60,789 bases of DNA. Source: Gammaproteobacteria bacterium. Its GTDB lineage: Bacteria > Pseudomonadota > Gammaproteobacteria > Pseudomonadales > Pseudohongiellaceae. Shown one piece after another: positions 36,886 to 45,588 of the stretch. Both the position numbers and the translations under genes were made by a program. The first letter of the stretch is position 1. Each line of letters begins with the position of its first letter. Below the pieces are notes generated by a model. That model searched no databases. It saw only the letters and a list, made by a program, of their open reading frames with translations, and was not told the origin of the DNA. The stretch covers positions 1 to 60,789 of the forward strand of contig PCCP01000098.1 in NCBI GenBank assembly GCA_002731775.1, read 5' to 3'.

Positions 36886-38385
36886 GTGACAACTACAATC
36901 GAACATTTCATCAATGGCGCCAACTTTCCTGGCAACAGCGGCAACAGTTCAGCTGTGTTCAATCCTGCAACCGGTGAGCAATCCGGGACGGTCGCCCTTG
37001 CCAGCCCGGAGGAAGTGAATACCGCAGTGGCAGCGGCAACTGCCGCTTTCCCGGCCTGGGCAGCTACTACCCCACTAAACCGTGCTCGAGTCATGTTTAA
37101 ATTCAAGGACCTGGTAGAGCAAAACAGCCACAAGTTAAAGGCGTTGATCACCGCCGAGCACGGTAAAATTCTGAGCGATGCAGGGGGCGAGGTAACCCGC
37201 GGCATGGAGGTGATAGAGTTTGCCTGTGGCATTCCCCATTTACTGAAGGGCCAACATTCCCGAAATGTTGGCACCGGTGTGGACTCCTGGTCGGAAATGC
37301 TGCCACTGGGTGTGGTTGCGGGTATTACTCCATTCAATTTTCCAGTCATGGTTCCCATGTGGATGTTTCCAGTAGCCATAGCTTGCGGAAATACCTTTAT
37401 ATTAAAACCTTCAGAAAGAGACCCTTCCCCCGCCCTTCTAATTGCAGAGTTGTTTAGCCAGGCCGGCTTACCCAACGGTGTGTTCAACGTAATCAACGGC
37501 GACAAGACTGCGGTTGACGCCTTGCTGTCACACGACGATGTGCAGGCGGTGAGTTTCGTCGGCTCGACGCCAATAGCACAATACATCTATGCGACTGCGA
37601 GTAAGCACGGCAAACGGGTTCAGGCCCTGGGCGGCGCAAAGAATCACATGCTGATTATGCCGGATGCCGATATGGACCAGGCCGTAGATGCGCTGATGGG
37701 AGCCGCCTATGGTTCGGCGGGAGAACGCTGTATGGCGATTTCTGTAGCAGTCTGTGTAGGTGACGAAGCCGCCGATCAACTCATAGAGAAACTGGCTCCG
37801 AAGGTACAGAGCCTGAAAGTCTTGCCCGGCACCGAAGCCGAGGCCGAGATGGGACCTCTGGTTACCGCTGCGCATCTTGAAAGAGTGACCGGCTATGTCG
37901 ACCTGGGCGTCGAAGAAGGTGCAACCCTGATCGTTGATGGTCGAAATCACCAGCTGCCAGGCCATGAAGGGGGCTACTTTATAGGCGGTTGTTTATTCGA
38001 CAATGTCAGCAAGGATATGCGTATTTATAAGGAGGAAATCTTTGGCCCGGTGCTCTGTGTGGTGCGAGTTCCCAGTTTTGATGTTGGCTGCGAATTAATC
38101 AATAAGCATGAATATGGCAACGGCACCGCTATCTTTACCCGTGACGGCGACAGTGCCCGGCAGTTTACCCACAGCATTCAGGTAGGCATGGTTGGCGTCA
38201 ATGTTCCCATCCCGGTGCCGATGGCCTTTCACAGCTTTGGCGGCTGGAAACGTTCACTGTTCGGGCCGCTCTACGTACATGGCCCTGATGGGGTAAAGTT
38301 TTACACCCGGATGAAGACCATGACATCCAGATGGCCAAGGGGCATCCGCGAGGGTAGTGATTTCTCGATGCCCACCATGAAGTAG
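36886..38385 (+). CDS. mmsA: CoA-acylating (methyl)malonate-semialdehyde dehydrogenase
   Basis: 499 residues from a GTG. MmsA features are the [14 protein letters not shown]-terminus, [32 protein letters not shown] in place of the usual catalytic-Glu motif of hydrolytic ALDHs, and the nucleophile in GERCMAIS near residue 284. It ends with [20 protein letters not shown], also family-specific. It turns malonate semialdehyde into acetyl-CoA and CO2, completing beta-alanine breakdown with BauA. Confidence 0.93.
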   Translation: MTTTIEHFINGANFPGNSGNSSAVFNPATGEQSGTVALASPEEVNTAVAAATAAFPAWAATTPLNRARVMFKFKDLVEQNSHKLKALITAEHGKILSDAGGEVTRGMEVIEFACGIPHLLKGQHSRNVGTGVDSWSEMLPLGVVAGITPFNFPVMVPMWMFPVAIACGNTFILKPSERDPSPALLIAELFSQAGLPNGVFNVINGDKTAVDALLSHDDVQAVSFVGSTPIAQYIYATASKHGKRVQALGGAKNHMLIMPDADMDQAVDALMGAAYGSAGERCMAISVAVCVGDEAADQLIEKLAPKVQSLKVLPGTEAEAEMGPLVTAAHLERVTGYVDLGVEEGATLIVDGRNHQLPGHEGGYFIGGCLFDNVSKDMRIYKEEIFGPVLCVVRVPSFDVGCELINKHEYGNGTAIFTRDGDSARQFTHSIQVGMVGVNVPIPVPMAFHSFGGWKRSLFGPLYVHGPDGVKFYTRMKTMTSRWPRGIREGSDFSMPTMK

Positions 38386-38419
38386 CAACGTCTAGAATCA
38401 CCTACGTGAAAGATTGAAT

Positions 38420-39772
38420 ATGAACTCTAAATACGACCCTGTGAGTGGGCGCGTAATCCCGGTCTTTCTGCATTACGCTATCCCCTCTGTTATAGGCATG
38501 CTCGCTCTGTCCTCTGCCTTTATGGTCGACGGTATTTTCATTGGGAATTTTGTCGGCGCAACTGCGCTGGCGGCGGTTAACCTGGCGATGCCAGTATGGT
38601 CCGGCCTGTTCGCTGTAATTACGATGTTGGCTATCGGCAGCTCGGTAATGTGCGGCAAATATCTGGGCGAAGATGATATTTCTGCGGCGAAAGATATTTT
38701 CACCAAATCTCTTTGCTGCTCGTTATCTATTGCCCTGCTCAGCTGTGTACTCGGCATTGTCTTCCTTGATTCACTGGTTGTCGCCCTGGGAGCCACCGAG
38801 GAGCTGGCCGCTCTGGTATCCAGTTACCTGCTGGTCATTTTTGCGTTTTCGCCAGTGTTCCTGATGGGGTTCGTTTTACTCTATTTCGTCCGCATAGACA
38901 GCAACCCCCTGCTGGCGTCGACTTCCCTGATTGCCAGCGCCTTGATAAATGTTGTTCTGGATTGGCTGCTAATTATGCAGTGGGAAATGGGAATCGCAGG
39001 TGCAGCTTATGCTACCGGTATAGCCCACGGTTCTGTATTAATCGTCTTGCTGCCCCATTTCCTGCGACAGACTTGCCAATTGAGGCTGGTTCCACTGAGT
39101 GGGAGTTGGAATGATATTCCCCGGGCGCTCGCCAATGGCTTTTCTGAATTCGCCAATGAAATATCCATCGGTCTCACCACCCTATTGCTGAACTGGATAA
39201 TGATTACCCGCCTCGGGGTAAGCGGCGTAGCGGCATTTACAATCGTTAATTATCTTTTTTTCATTGGCTTGATGACCTTCTACGGTATCGGTGAATCCCT
39301 ACAGCCCCTTATTAGCAAGAATTTCGGTGCCCGCCAGGCAGGCAAGATGACTGAATTTGTAATAGTTGCTCTGCTGTCCAATTTGTTAATCGCCTTGATA
39401 CTTTGCGGGGTGCTGCTAACCCTGCCCCATGTGTTGATTGGTTTTTTTCTGCAACCGGGTGAGACTTCTATAGTTGAAATTGCGACGCGGTTTCTCTACT
39501 ACTTCTGGCCTGCTTTTATATTCAGCGGCATGAATATCACCCTCAGTGAATTTTTCACTGCCTGTCACAAGCCGGTTCTTTCGGCCTCGATTGCGCTATT
39601 GAGAAGCCTGTGCCTGCCGCTTATTTTTCTGTTGACCCTGCCTGCTTGGCTAGGTGAAATCGGCGTATTTATTTCCATACCTATTGCCGAATTTCTTACT
39701 TTTTTCGTAGCTTTAATATTCGTTTCCAAAAATAGTTCCAGACAAATTGTAGACGCCCTGACGCCGGTGTAG
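38420..39772 (+). CDS. MATE-family efflux transporter
   Basis: 450 residues from the ATG at 38420 (the TTG two codons upstream is less likely). About 12 membrane segments in two similar halves; the first contains ALSSAFMVDGIFIGNFVGATALAAVNLAMP-type sequence and the second half begins near GFSEFANEISIGLTTLLLN, as in MATE/DinF exporters. It probably exports a cationic compound using Na+ or H+. Its place between mmsA and an aldehyde dehydrogenase suggests relief from excess amine or a toxic intermediate. Confidence 0.85.
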   Translation: MNSKYDPVSGRVIPVFLHYAIPSVIGMLALSSAFMVDGIFIGNFVGATALAAVNLAMPVWSGLFAVITMLAIGSSVMCGKYLGEDDISAAKDIFTKSLCCSLSIALLSCVLGIVFLDSLVVALGATEELAALVSSYLLVIFAFSPVFLMGFVLLYFVRIDSNPLLASTSLIASALINVVLDWLLIMQWEMGIAGAAYATGIAHGSVLIVLLPHFLRQTCQLRLVPLSGSWNDIPRALANGFSEFANEISIGLTTLLLNWIMITRLGVSGVAAFTIVNYLFFIGLMTFYGIGESLQPLISKNFGARQAGKMTEFVIVALLSNLLIALILCGVLLTLPHVLIGFFLQPGETSIVEIATRFLYYFWPAFIFSGMNITLSEFFTACHKPVLSASIALLRSLCLPLIFLLTLPAWLGEIGVFISIPIAEFLTFFVALIFVSKNSSRQIVDALTPV

Positions 39773-39810
39773 AGGAATCTCAAAGGCTGGGTCCAAGAGG
39801 AAGTAAAACC

Positions 39811-41235
39811 ATGCGACAGTACACCCAATTCTATATAGATGGAGAATGGATTGACCCTGCGATAGCCAGTAGCTGCGATGTGATTAATCCAGCCGATGAA
39901 TCCATCGCTGGAGTCATTTCACTGGGCTCCCAGGCCGATGTAGACAAGGCAGCGACCGCAGCACGTGCAGCCTTCGCTGCGTTTGCAAGATTTACCCGGC
40001 AGGAACGCCTGGAACTCTTGCAGAACATACTCGCCAGTTATGAGCAACACTATGACGAGATTGCCCTGGCCATCAGCGAAGAAATGGGCGCGCCCCTGCC
40101 GTTCGCCCGCGAGGAGCAGGCTGCTTGCGGTAGCAGTCATTTACAGTCGGCTATTAGCGCCTTAAAGAATTTTCAATTTGTGGAAGACAAGGGCAGTACG
40201 CGTGTTTACAAGGAGCCAATAGGGGTTTGCGCCTTTATTACGCCGTGGAACTGGCCCCTGAACCAGATCACCTGCAAGGTGGCACCGGCTATCGCCACCG
40301 GTTGCACCATAATCCTCAAGCCCAGTGAAATCGCGCCATTTTCTGCCTATCTCTTCGCTCAGGTGATGGAGGAAGCGGGGGTACCCGCCGGGGTTTTCAA
40401 CATGATCAACGGCGATGGCCCGACCGTCGGGGCTGCCATGGCCGCGCATCCTGAGGTGGACATGGTTTCGTTTACCGGCTCTACCCGGGCTGGCATCCTG
40501 GTAGCTAAAGCCGCCGCCGATACCGTGAAGCGAGTCACCCAGGAACTGGGTGGCAAGTCGGCCAATATAATTCTCGATGACGCCGATTTAGAGACCGCAG
40601 TGAGTGGCGGCACCTTGAGCTGTTTTTCCAACAGCGGCCAATCCTGTAACGCACCAACCCGAATGCTGGTGCCAGCCGCGCTACATGACGAGGCAGTGGC
40701 CATCGCCGTCAATACGGCGAATGCTGTGGTGGTGGGCGAGCCTAAAGCAGAGGGTACAGACATCGGCCCCGTTGTGAGTAAACTACACTTTGATCAGATC
40801 CAGAAACTGATTCAACAGGGCATCGATGAAGGCACAGAATTGGTTGTTGGTGGTACCGGCAAGCCAGCAAACCGGGATAAAGGCTACTACGTCAGGCCAA
40901 CCATATTCGCCAATGTGGATAACTCTTCGACTATTGCCCAACAGGAAATATTCGGTCCGGTGCTGGCGATTATCCCCTACCAGGATGATGCAGAGGCAAT
41001 TCGAATAGCTAACGACACTCCCTACGGCCTATGCGCCTACGTCTCCGGCAGCGAGGCACGAGTTTTGGCTACTGCAGCCCAACTCCGCAGCGGCATGGTT
41101 CAACTCAATGGTGATGAGGGCAGCTTCGACGCGCCTTTTGGTGGCTATAAACAATCCGGTAACGGCCGTGAGTTCGCTGAATATGGTTTCGAAGACTTCC
41201 TTGAACTTAAAGCCGTGATGGGAATCGAAATTTAA
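39811..41235 (+). CDS. NAD-dependent aldehyde dehydrogenase
   Basis: 474 residues, GAGGAAG ahead of the ATG. FYIDGEWIDP opens the protein, followed by ITPWNWPLNQI, FTGSTRAG, catalytic Glu in QELGGKSANI and catalytic Cys in NSGQSCNAPTRM. It belongs to the short-substrate, NAD-type ALDH group and is not a close copy of the PuuC- or MmsA-type genes here. It likely oxidises another amine-derived aldehyde such as 3-aminopropanal or 4-aminobutanal, which is inference from context. Confidence 0.87.
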   Translation: MRQYTQFYIDGEWIDPAIASSCDVINPADESIAGVISLGSQADVDKAATAARAAFAAFARFTRQERLELLQNILASYEQHYDEIALAISEEMGAPLPFAREEQAACGSSHLQSAISALKNFQFVEDKGSTRVYKEPIGVCAFITPWNWPLNQITCKVAPAIATGCTIILKPSEIAPFSAYLFAQVMEEAGVPAGVFNMINGDGPTVGAAMAAHPEVDMVSFTGSTRAGILVAKAAADTVKRVTQELGGKSANIILDDADLETAVSGGTLSCFSNSGQSCNAPTRMLVPAALHDEAVAIAVNTANAVVVGEPKAEGTDIGPVVSKLHFDQIQKLIQQGIDEGTELVVGGTGKPANRDKGYYVRPTIFANVDNSSTIAQQEIFGPVLAIIPYQDDAEAIRIANDTPYGLCAYVSGSEARVLATAAQLRSGMVQLNGDEGSFDAPFGGYKQSGNGREFAEYGFEDFLELKAVMGIEI

Positions 41236-41241
41236 AACTTT

Positions 41242-41463
41242 GGGTCAGAGCAACGAGAATTGCAGATGAAATGAACACTGAATTTGACCTGGGCTTGGGA
41301 AGGGGTGTTGTTTTGTAGTGACTAGCGCCCAGGGATGGAGCGTGGGACGGGCCAGGGATGGCCCACTGGAACGGAAAAATAATACCCCTTCCCAAGTCCC
41401 GTTACACGCATCAATCACCTACGACATGCTTTATATTATTAGGGATATCTCACATTCTGACCC
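41242..41463. repeat. REP-like nested inverted repeats
   Basis: The 334-base gap after the aldehyde dehydrogenase contains nested palindromes. GGGTCAGA (41242-41249) pairs with TCTGACCC (41456-41463). CTTGGGAAGGGGT (41294-41306) is the perfect reverse complement of 41384-41396. Inside lie two copies of the core CCAGGGATGG, each flanked by G/C-rich complementary arms. This is the look of REP-type elements; no transposase is present. The strong hairpin could also end transcription from the left. Confidence 0.7.
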
Positions 41464-41569
41464 TATTTATCAGCCTTCGAGATGAATGATTTTTCTACAC
41501 AAGCAGCATTTCTAAGGAATCTCTGATTGGTGATTTAATATCTCTGACCTTGCCTGAAAAGAAGATCTT

Positions 41570-41827
41570 TCACTGCCGGGACTTCACAATTAGCAAGGTT
41601 CCCAATACAACAACGCCTATTGGGAAGAACGCTACAAAAGGAAAGTAAGGCGTGTAGGTTCCAATGGTTTCCATCATTGGAATATTTTCAAATAATTCGA
41701 AGACCAACCCACTCCAGCCCGAGCCAAAACTGCCTGCTATCAAACCCAGTGCCACCAGCACAATACCAGACAGCAGATAGAATAACCGGGCTATACTGCC
41801 GCCTGTAGCTGTAGTTTTGTTGTGCAT
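41570..41827 (-). CDS. Small two-helix membrane protein
   Basis: 85 residues with two clear membrane segments (about 13-33, LFYLLSGIVLVALGLIAGSF, and about 62-80). It follows the ferric-reductase-like gene by 24 bases on the same strand and is likely co-expressed. No recognised family. Confidence 0.55.
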   Translation of the reverse strand: MHNKTTATGGSIARLFYLLSGIVLVALGLIAGSFGSGWSGLVFELFENIPMMETIGTYTPYFPFVAFFPIGVVVLGTLLIVKSRQ

Positions 41828-41851
41828 GCTTCTACTTCCAGTAACTGCTGA

Positions 41852-42514
41852 CTAGGCTGATCTCTGCAGCGCAACTTGCTGCAAGCGAGTTTTACTCCAG
41901 GCCCAAAGTCGCAAACCCCAGGCCAGATATCCACCCCAGTAATAAATATAATCGAGAGCAACCGGGTCCTGATAATAGAAGAGATTCCACCAATAGACGC
42001 TCCAGGCATATGCCCACAACCAGTAAATCCCACCTTTGTGCAGCAGTTTCCAATGTCTCGGGTTCATAGAACTACGCAAGGTTTTGAATGAAGTCAAGAC
42101 CATCGCAATCAGGAATGCATAACCCACCACCCCCTCAATAACGTCGCTAAGCACGTAAACATCTTCAAGGTAATAGCCAGTATGAATGGAGACAAGCCAA
42201 ATAATAAATAGCAGCTGCCAGCCCATTGCCGCAGCAAAACACAGACCAATAATTTTACGATTTCGTAGCAGCCAGCGACTGAACAGACTGGGAAATAGAG
42301 CATGCAGCGCAGAGGCTGCAAATGCCATGTACAACAACGGCACGGCACAGCGCACACAGAACTGAATCATAGAAGAAATGTTCTCAGCTGTAGTCAGGTC
42401 CAGGCGAGCCATTGCAATCACAACAGCCAGCGAGACAGGCACCGTAATCAACCAAAACAGATTCCAGCCGTTGATGAATTTGCTTGGTAAAAAAGCGCCT
42501 GAGTTCTTGCTCAT
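41852..42514 (-). CDS. Ferric reductase-like (MsrQ/YedZ-type) membrane protein
   Basis: 220 residues from the ATG at 42514, preceded by GGAA; the longer frame upstream is the shadow of the PuuB-like gene. Five or six membrane segments are visible, and the segment RHWKLLHKGGIYWLWAYAW with its histidine, plus HALFPSLFSRWLLRNRK, resembles haem-binding ferric-reductase-like domains. Such proteins pass electrons through b-type haem. Possibly an electron outlet for a nearby oxidoreductase; unproven. Confidence 0.6.
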   Translation of the reverse strand: MSKNSGAFLPSKFINGWNLFWLITVPVSLAVVIAMARLDLTTAENISSMIQFCVRCAVPLLYMAFAASALHALFPSLFSRWLLRNRKIIGLCFAAAMGWQLLFIIWLVSIHTGYYLEDVYVLSDVIEGVVGYAFLIAMVLTSFKTLRSSMNPRHWKLLHKGGIYWLWAYAWSVYWWNLFYYQDPVALDYIYYWGGYLAWGLRLWAWSKTRLQQVALQRSA

Positions 42515-42572
42515 TTGTTTTCCGATTGGTCGAGTTTCCCTGTGACTACACCCAGGGTGGCTTGCTATGTCT

Positions 42573-43850
42573 TTACCACTGATCCTGAAGTTTGTAGTAC
42601 AGCATTCCCAGGGCGACCATTTGCTTGCCGAACAGATGCTGGCCCGGAATTGTAAATGGCTCGATGTTTGCGAATATATCGAAGCGATCCAGGGTGCCGG
42701 CAACCGTATCGGCCATGATCTGCCCGGCCAGGTGAGTGACGTTAACACCGTGCCCGGAATAGCCTTGAGAGTAAAATATATTATCGGCGATCCTACCCAT
42801 CTGCGGCACTCTGTTGATGGGAACACCGATGGTGCCTCCCCAGGCAAACTCAAATTTTTTGCCAGCTAATTGAGGATAAATCCTCAACATTCTCGGCATT
42901 AGCTGACGCCTGATTACTTCGGGATCGCTGCCAGAGTAATTGCAGCGGCCGCCAAACAAAAAACGCTTATCGGCGCTCAGGCGAAAGTATTCCAAGACAT
43001 AATTCGGATCACAAACAGCGAGGTCTTGCGGGTTAATTTCATTCACCACCGCCTCACTTAGAGGCTCCGAGGCGATAATAAAACTGTTCACGGGAAACAT
43101 AATTCCGCGAAGTTTTCGCTCTAACAGGTGATAGGCATTGCCAGCTAGCACCACAAAATCAGCGCTTATCGATCCCTGTGTTGTGACTACTTTGGGTTTG
43201 CCGTTTTTTTCAATATTCAGCACCATCGACTGTTCATATATCGTTGCGCCGCGTGAGACCGCTGCCCGTGCCTCACCAATGCAGAGATTCAGCGGGTGCA
43301 GATGCCCGTTCCCTGTATTCAAGAGGGCACCGATATAGGCCTCTGTGCCAATAGTGTCTCGAGTCTCCTGCTTCGACAGCAACTTGTATTCGAAGGGAAA
43401 ATTGTGCTTTTCCAACGCCTCAGCATCAGCCTCCAGGGCCCGCAGGTGGCGTGGCTTAATCGCTACGTCGAGGTAGCCGGACTTGAGGTCACATTGTATG
43501 TCGTAGGTTTCCACCCGTTCCCGGATTATCTCGTGACCAGCCCAACGTAGTTCCCAGATAATCGATTCGCTGTTTGCTCCCAGAGATTTAGCGATGCCCT
43601 GCTCGCCGGAAATACCGCCAATCATCTGACCGCCATTGCGACCGGAGGCTCCCCAACCCACCTGGTTCGCTTCGACAACACGCACATCATAGCCTCTTTC
43701 TGCCAGGGTGAGTGCTGTGGAAATTCCGGTGAAGCCCGCTCCGATAACGCAGACATCGGCAGTGTGCGCCCCTGTTAACGGCGCATAACTTGTACTTTCA
43801 CTGATACTTGCCGCGTAATAGGAGCCGGTATGAGGCAGAGCTTTGGTCAT
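42573..43850 (-). CDS. puuB: PuuB-like FAD amine oxidase (DAO family), second copy
   Basis: 425 residues, a paralog of the 18867-20147 product over its whole length: GSYYAASI at the start, VCVIGAGFTGISTA Rossmann motif, GWGASGRNGGQMIGG, HLHPLNLCIGEARA and YSQGYSGHGVNVTH. It would oxidise a gamma-glutamylated or free diamine to an aldehyde. It stands downstream of the SnoaL-AraC regulator on the same strand (167-base gap), while no glutamine synthetase is adjacent, so its substrate may differ from that of the first copy. Confidence 0.85.
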   Translation of the reverse strand: MTKALPHTGSYYAASISESTSYAPLTGAHTADVCVIGAGFTGISTALTLAERGYDVRVVEANQVGWGASGRNGGQMIGGISGEQGIAKSLGANSESIIWELRWAGHEIIRERVETYDIQCDLKSGYLDVAIKPRHLRALEADAEALEKHNFPFEYKLLSKQETRDTIGTEAYIGALLNTGNGHLHPLNLCIGEARAAVSRGATIYEQSMVLNIEKNGKPKVVTTQGSISADFVVLAGNAYHLLERKLRGIMFPVNSFIIASEPLSEAVVNEINPQDLAVCDPNYVLEYFRLSADKRFLFGGRCNYSGSDPEVIRRQLMPRMLRIYPQLAGKKFEFAWGGTIGVPINRVPQMGRIADNIFYSQGYSGHGVNVTHLAGQIMADTVAGTLDRFDIFANIEPFTIPGQHLFGKQMVALGMLYYKLQDQW

Positions 43851-44017
43851 CTTGATTACTGCTACTTTTGTTGTTTGCAGGCACTTCTTGTGGCTTAAAA
43901 TTCTGCCCCATGTTATGACAGAAAGCCTACGGCAATGCCTCTTACCCTATCGGCTGCAATTTCTTGTGGATTGGTTTGAAGCCCATATCTCAAGACAGAC
44001 GACCAACAACGACTGAG

Positions 44018-44794
44018 TTAAGCCTGTTCGCTGCTGGGTGAAAAAGCGCGGCGGTACTGGGCTGGTGTCTGCCCCGTGGCCTTCTTGAAGGCGGCATAAA
44101 ATGCCGAGTTGGAGTTGAACCCTACGGCAAATGAAACATCCAGTATTGCCTGGGATTGTGGACCACATTGACTCAGCATAGTCTTCGCTTCTTCGATTCT
44201 GTAACTATTCAGAAAGTCGAAGAAACTCATACCGAAACCGGAGTTCACCGCCTGGGACAGATGGTTTACCGAGCATTTCACCAGTTTGGCCAGTTTTGGC
44301 ATGGTAAGCCCCGACTGCAGGTACACTTTCTCGCCATCCATCAGGCTTTTTAGCTTGCTCGAATAGTTCTGAAGTTGGCTGGGATCAAGTCCGGATTTCG
44401 CATACTTGGGCGTTACCGCTTCGCTGGCATTGACAATGACCGGACGCGTAGTACTGCTGGTATCGTAGTAATCGGTAATTTTGACCGCTCCATCACCGTT
44501 GACCATCATAAACTCTGCCCCAAACCAGTCTTCGTGGGACTTATCCAGGGAGTACATGCGGTATTGAAAAGCGATTGAATTGTCGCTGGCCAGAATTTCG
44601 CCTATGAGTTGATAACTGTGCTGTTCGTAGGCGAAAAAATCGGCAAGATTAGCGACCAGGTCTTCTCGGGAATGCTGTTGATGGGAAGGGACATCAAAGT
44701 AGGTCCCATTTTTTGCCAGATGCTCAGCCACCCCCTTGGCATCACTGTGATTCCAGGCATCGAAGTAGCTTTGGACAAAATCTGCAGCACGCAT
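44018..44794 (-). CDS. AraC-family regulator with N-terminal SnoaL/NTF2-like domain
   Basis: 258 residues. Residues 1 to about 115 look like a SnoaL/NTF2-fold pocket (VQSYFDAWNHSDAKGVAEHL, then DWFGAEFMMVNGDGAVKITDYYD). Residues about 160-255 are an AraC DNA-binding domain with two helix-turn-helices (LAKLVKCSVNHLSQAVN and ILDVSFAVGFNSNSAFYAAFKKATGQTPAQYRR). The NTF2-like half probably senses a small molecule. A perfect palindrome covers the ribosome-binding site. It sits between the MOSC gene and the second puuB-like gene, its likely target. This domain pairing is uncommon. Confidence 0.82.
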   Translation of the reverse strand: MRAADFVQSYFDAWNHSDAKGVAEHLAKNGTYFDVPSHQQHSREDLVANLADFFAYEQHSYQLIGEILASDNSIAFQYRMYSLDKSHEDWFGAEFMMVNGDGAVKITDYYDTSSTTRPVIVNASEAVTPKYAKSGLDPSQLQNYSSKLKSLMDGEKVYLQSGLTMPKLAKLVKCSVNHLSQAVNSGFGMSFFDFLNSYRIEEAKTMLSQCGPQSQAILDVSFAVGFNSNSAFYAAFKKATGQTPAQYRRAFSPSSEQA

Positions 44795-44796
44795 TT

Positions 44797-44809
44797 CAGG
44801 AGACTCCTG
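44797..44809. promoter_or_regulatory. Palindrome covering the ribosome-binding site of the SnoaL-AraC gene
   Basis: CAGGAG-A-CTCCTG is a perfect 13-base palindrome, 2 bases before the ATG (44794) on the minus strand. It contains the only GGAG near the start. A hairpin would hide the Shine-Dalgarno, or the site could be an operator. Confidence 0.5.
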
Positions 44810-44914
44810 ATAATGAAGATCTTACAAGTACTCAAAATCTTCGGCAGATTATATCTCAGTAAAGCAGCTTTTGACACAGGAACAAGCTTGTGGAGGGTGC
44901 ACGATTCTGCTGCC

Positions 44915-45517
44915 TCAGGAATCCTCTTCAAGCTTCATCAGGCGAGCCAGCCACAGTGGCGGCTGATAAAATTGAACACGGACTTCATCGCCAGCGTTGA
45001 TTACTCCCGCCACCTCCACGACACCGACCAAACCGCGGCAAAACTTCGCCGCCCGAGAGAAGGCACCACGCGCTAATGGCTCGGCAGAATTGCTACTGTA
45101 TATCGATGCAAGCTTTGCACTCATCTCAACACAGGGCGGGTTGTATTCCTCCACCAGCAGTTCAGCCCCTGAAGGAAATTTCAATATCGTGCCCCGGGGC
45201 AGTTGCGACATATTCGGGATGCCTTCGAAACACAGGTTTGCCCCCAGGTTTGCCGCGCTTAGCGATTCATTCAGGCCCATCTGTTGCTGCATGGCAACAA
45301 GTTCCTCTACCGATACCGCCGACCACTGCCGCTCGTTGCGCCGCTTGGTTCCCTGCGGTTGCTTGTCTCCTTTCCAGGTTTCTCGTGCTAGCGAGCGGTG
45401 ACGGTCGCCGACAATGCCATCGAGTTCCAACTGCAGTGACGCACAGGGATCTTTGGCAAATTCCTTGTCGGGGGAACCAATATAGACTGACTCAAGCACG
45501 CCGGTGATCTTGCTCAT
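44915..45517 (-). CDS. MOSC-domain protein
   Basis: 200 residues. ELDGIVGDRHRSLARE near the N-terminus and a conserved cysteine in VEEYNPPCVEM fit the MOSC fold, whose members bind a molybdenum cofactor or transfer sulfur; LARGAFSRAAKFCRGLVGVV is the typical late segment. No molybdenum enzyme is nearby. Amidoxime- or N-hydroxyl-reducing relatives would suit an amine pathway, but this is speculation. It follows the triad-2 GcvT-like gene by 71 bases. Confidence 0.78.
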   Translation of the reverse strand: MSKITGVLESVYIGSPDKEFAKDPCASLQLELDGIVGDRHRSLARETWKGDKQPQGTKRRNERQWSAVSVEELVAMQQQMGLNESLSAANLGANLCFEGIPNMSQLPRGTILKFPSGAELLVEEYNPPCVEMSAKLASIYSSNSAEPLARGAFSRAAKFCRGLVGVVEVAGVINAGDEVRVQFYQPPLWLARLMKLEEDS

Positions 45518-45588
45518 TTCTCATTTCTTCTATTGGGTTTAAGGGCTGGTTGGGTGCTTCGGCTGGATTGCAAAGCTGCCGGGGTGAC

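Noticed and set aside
42515..42853. 113-codon N-terminal extension of the ferric-reductase-like frame
   Set aside because: It is antiphase to the well-supported PuuB-like gene; the internal ATG at 42514 has a ribosome site and begins the membrane protein properly.
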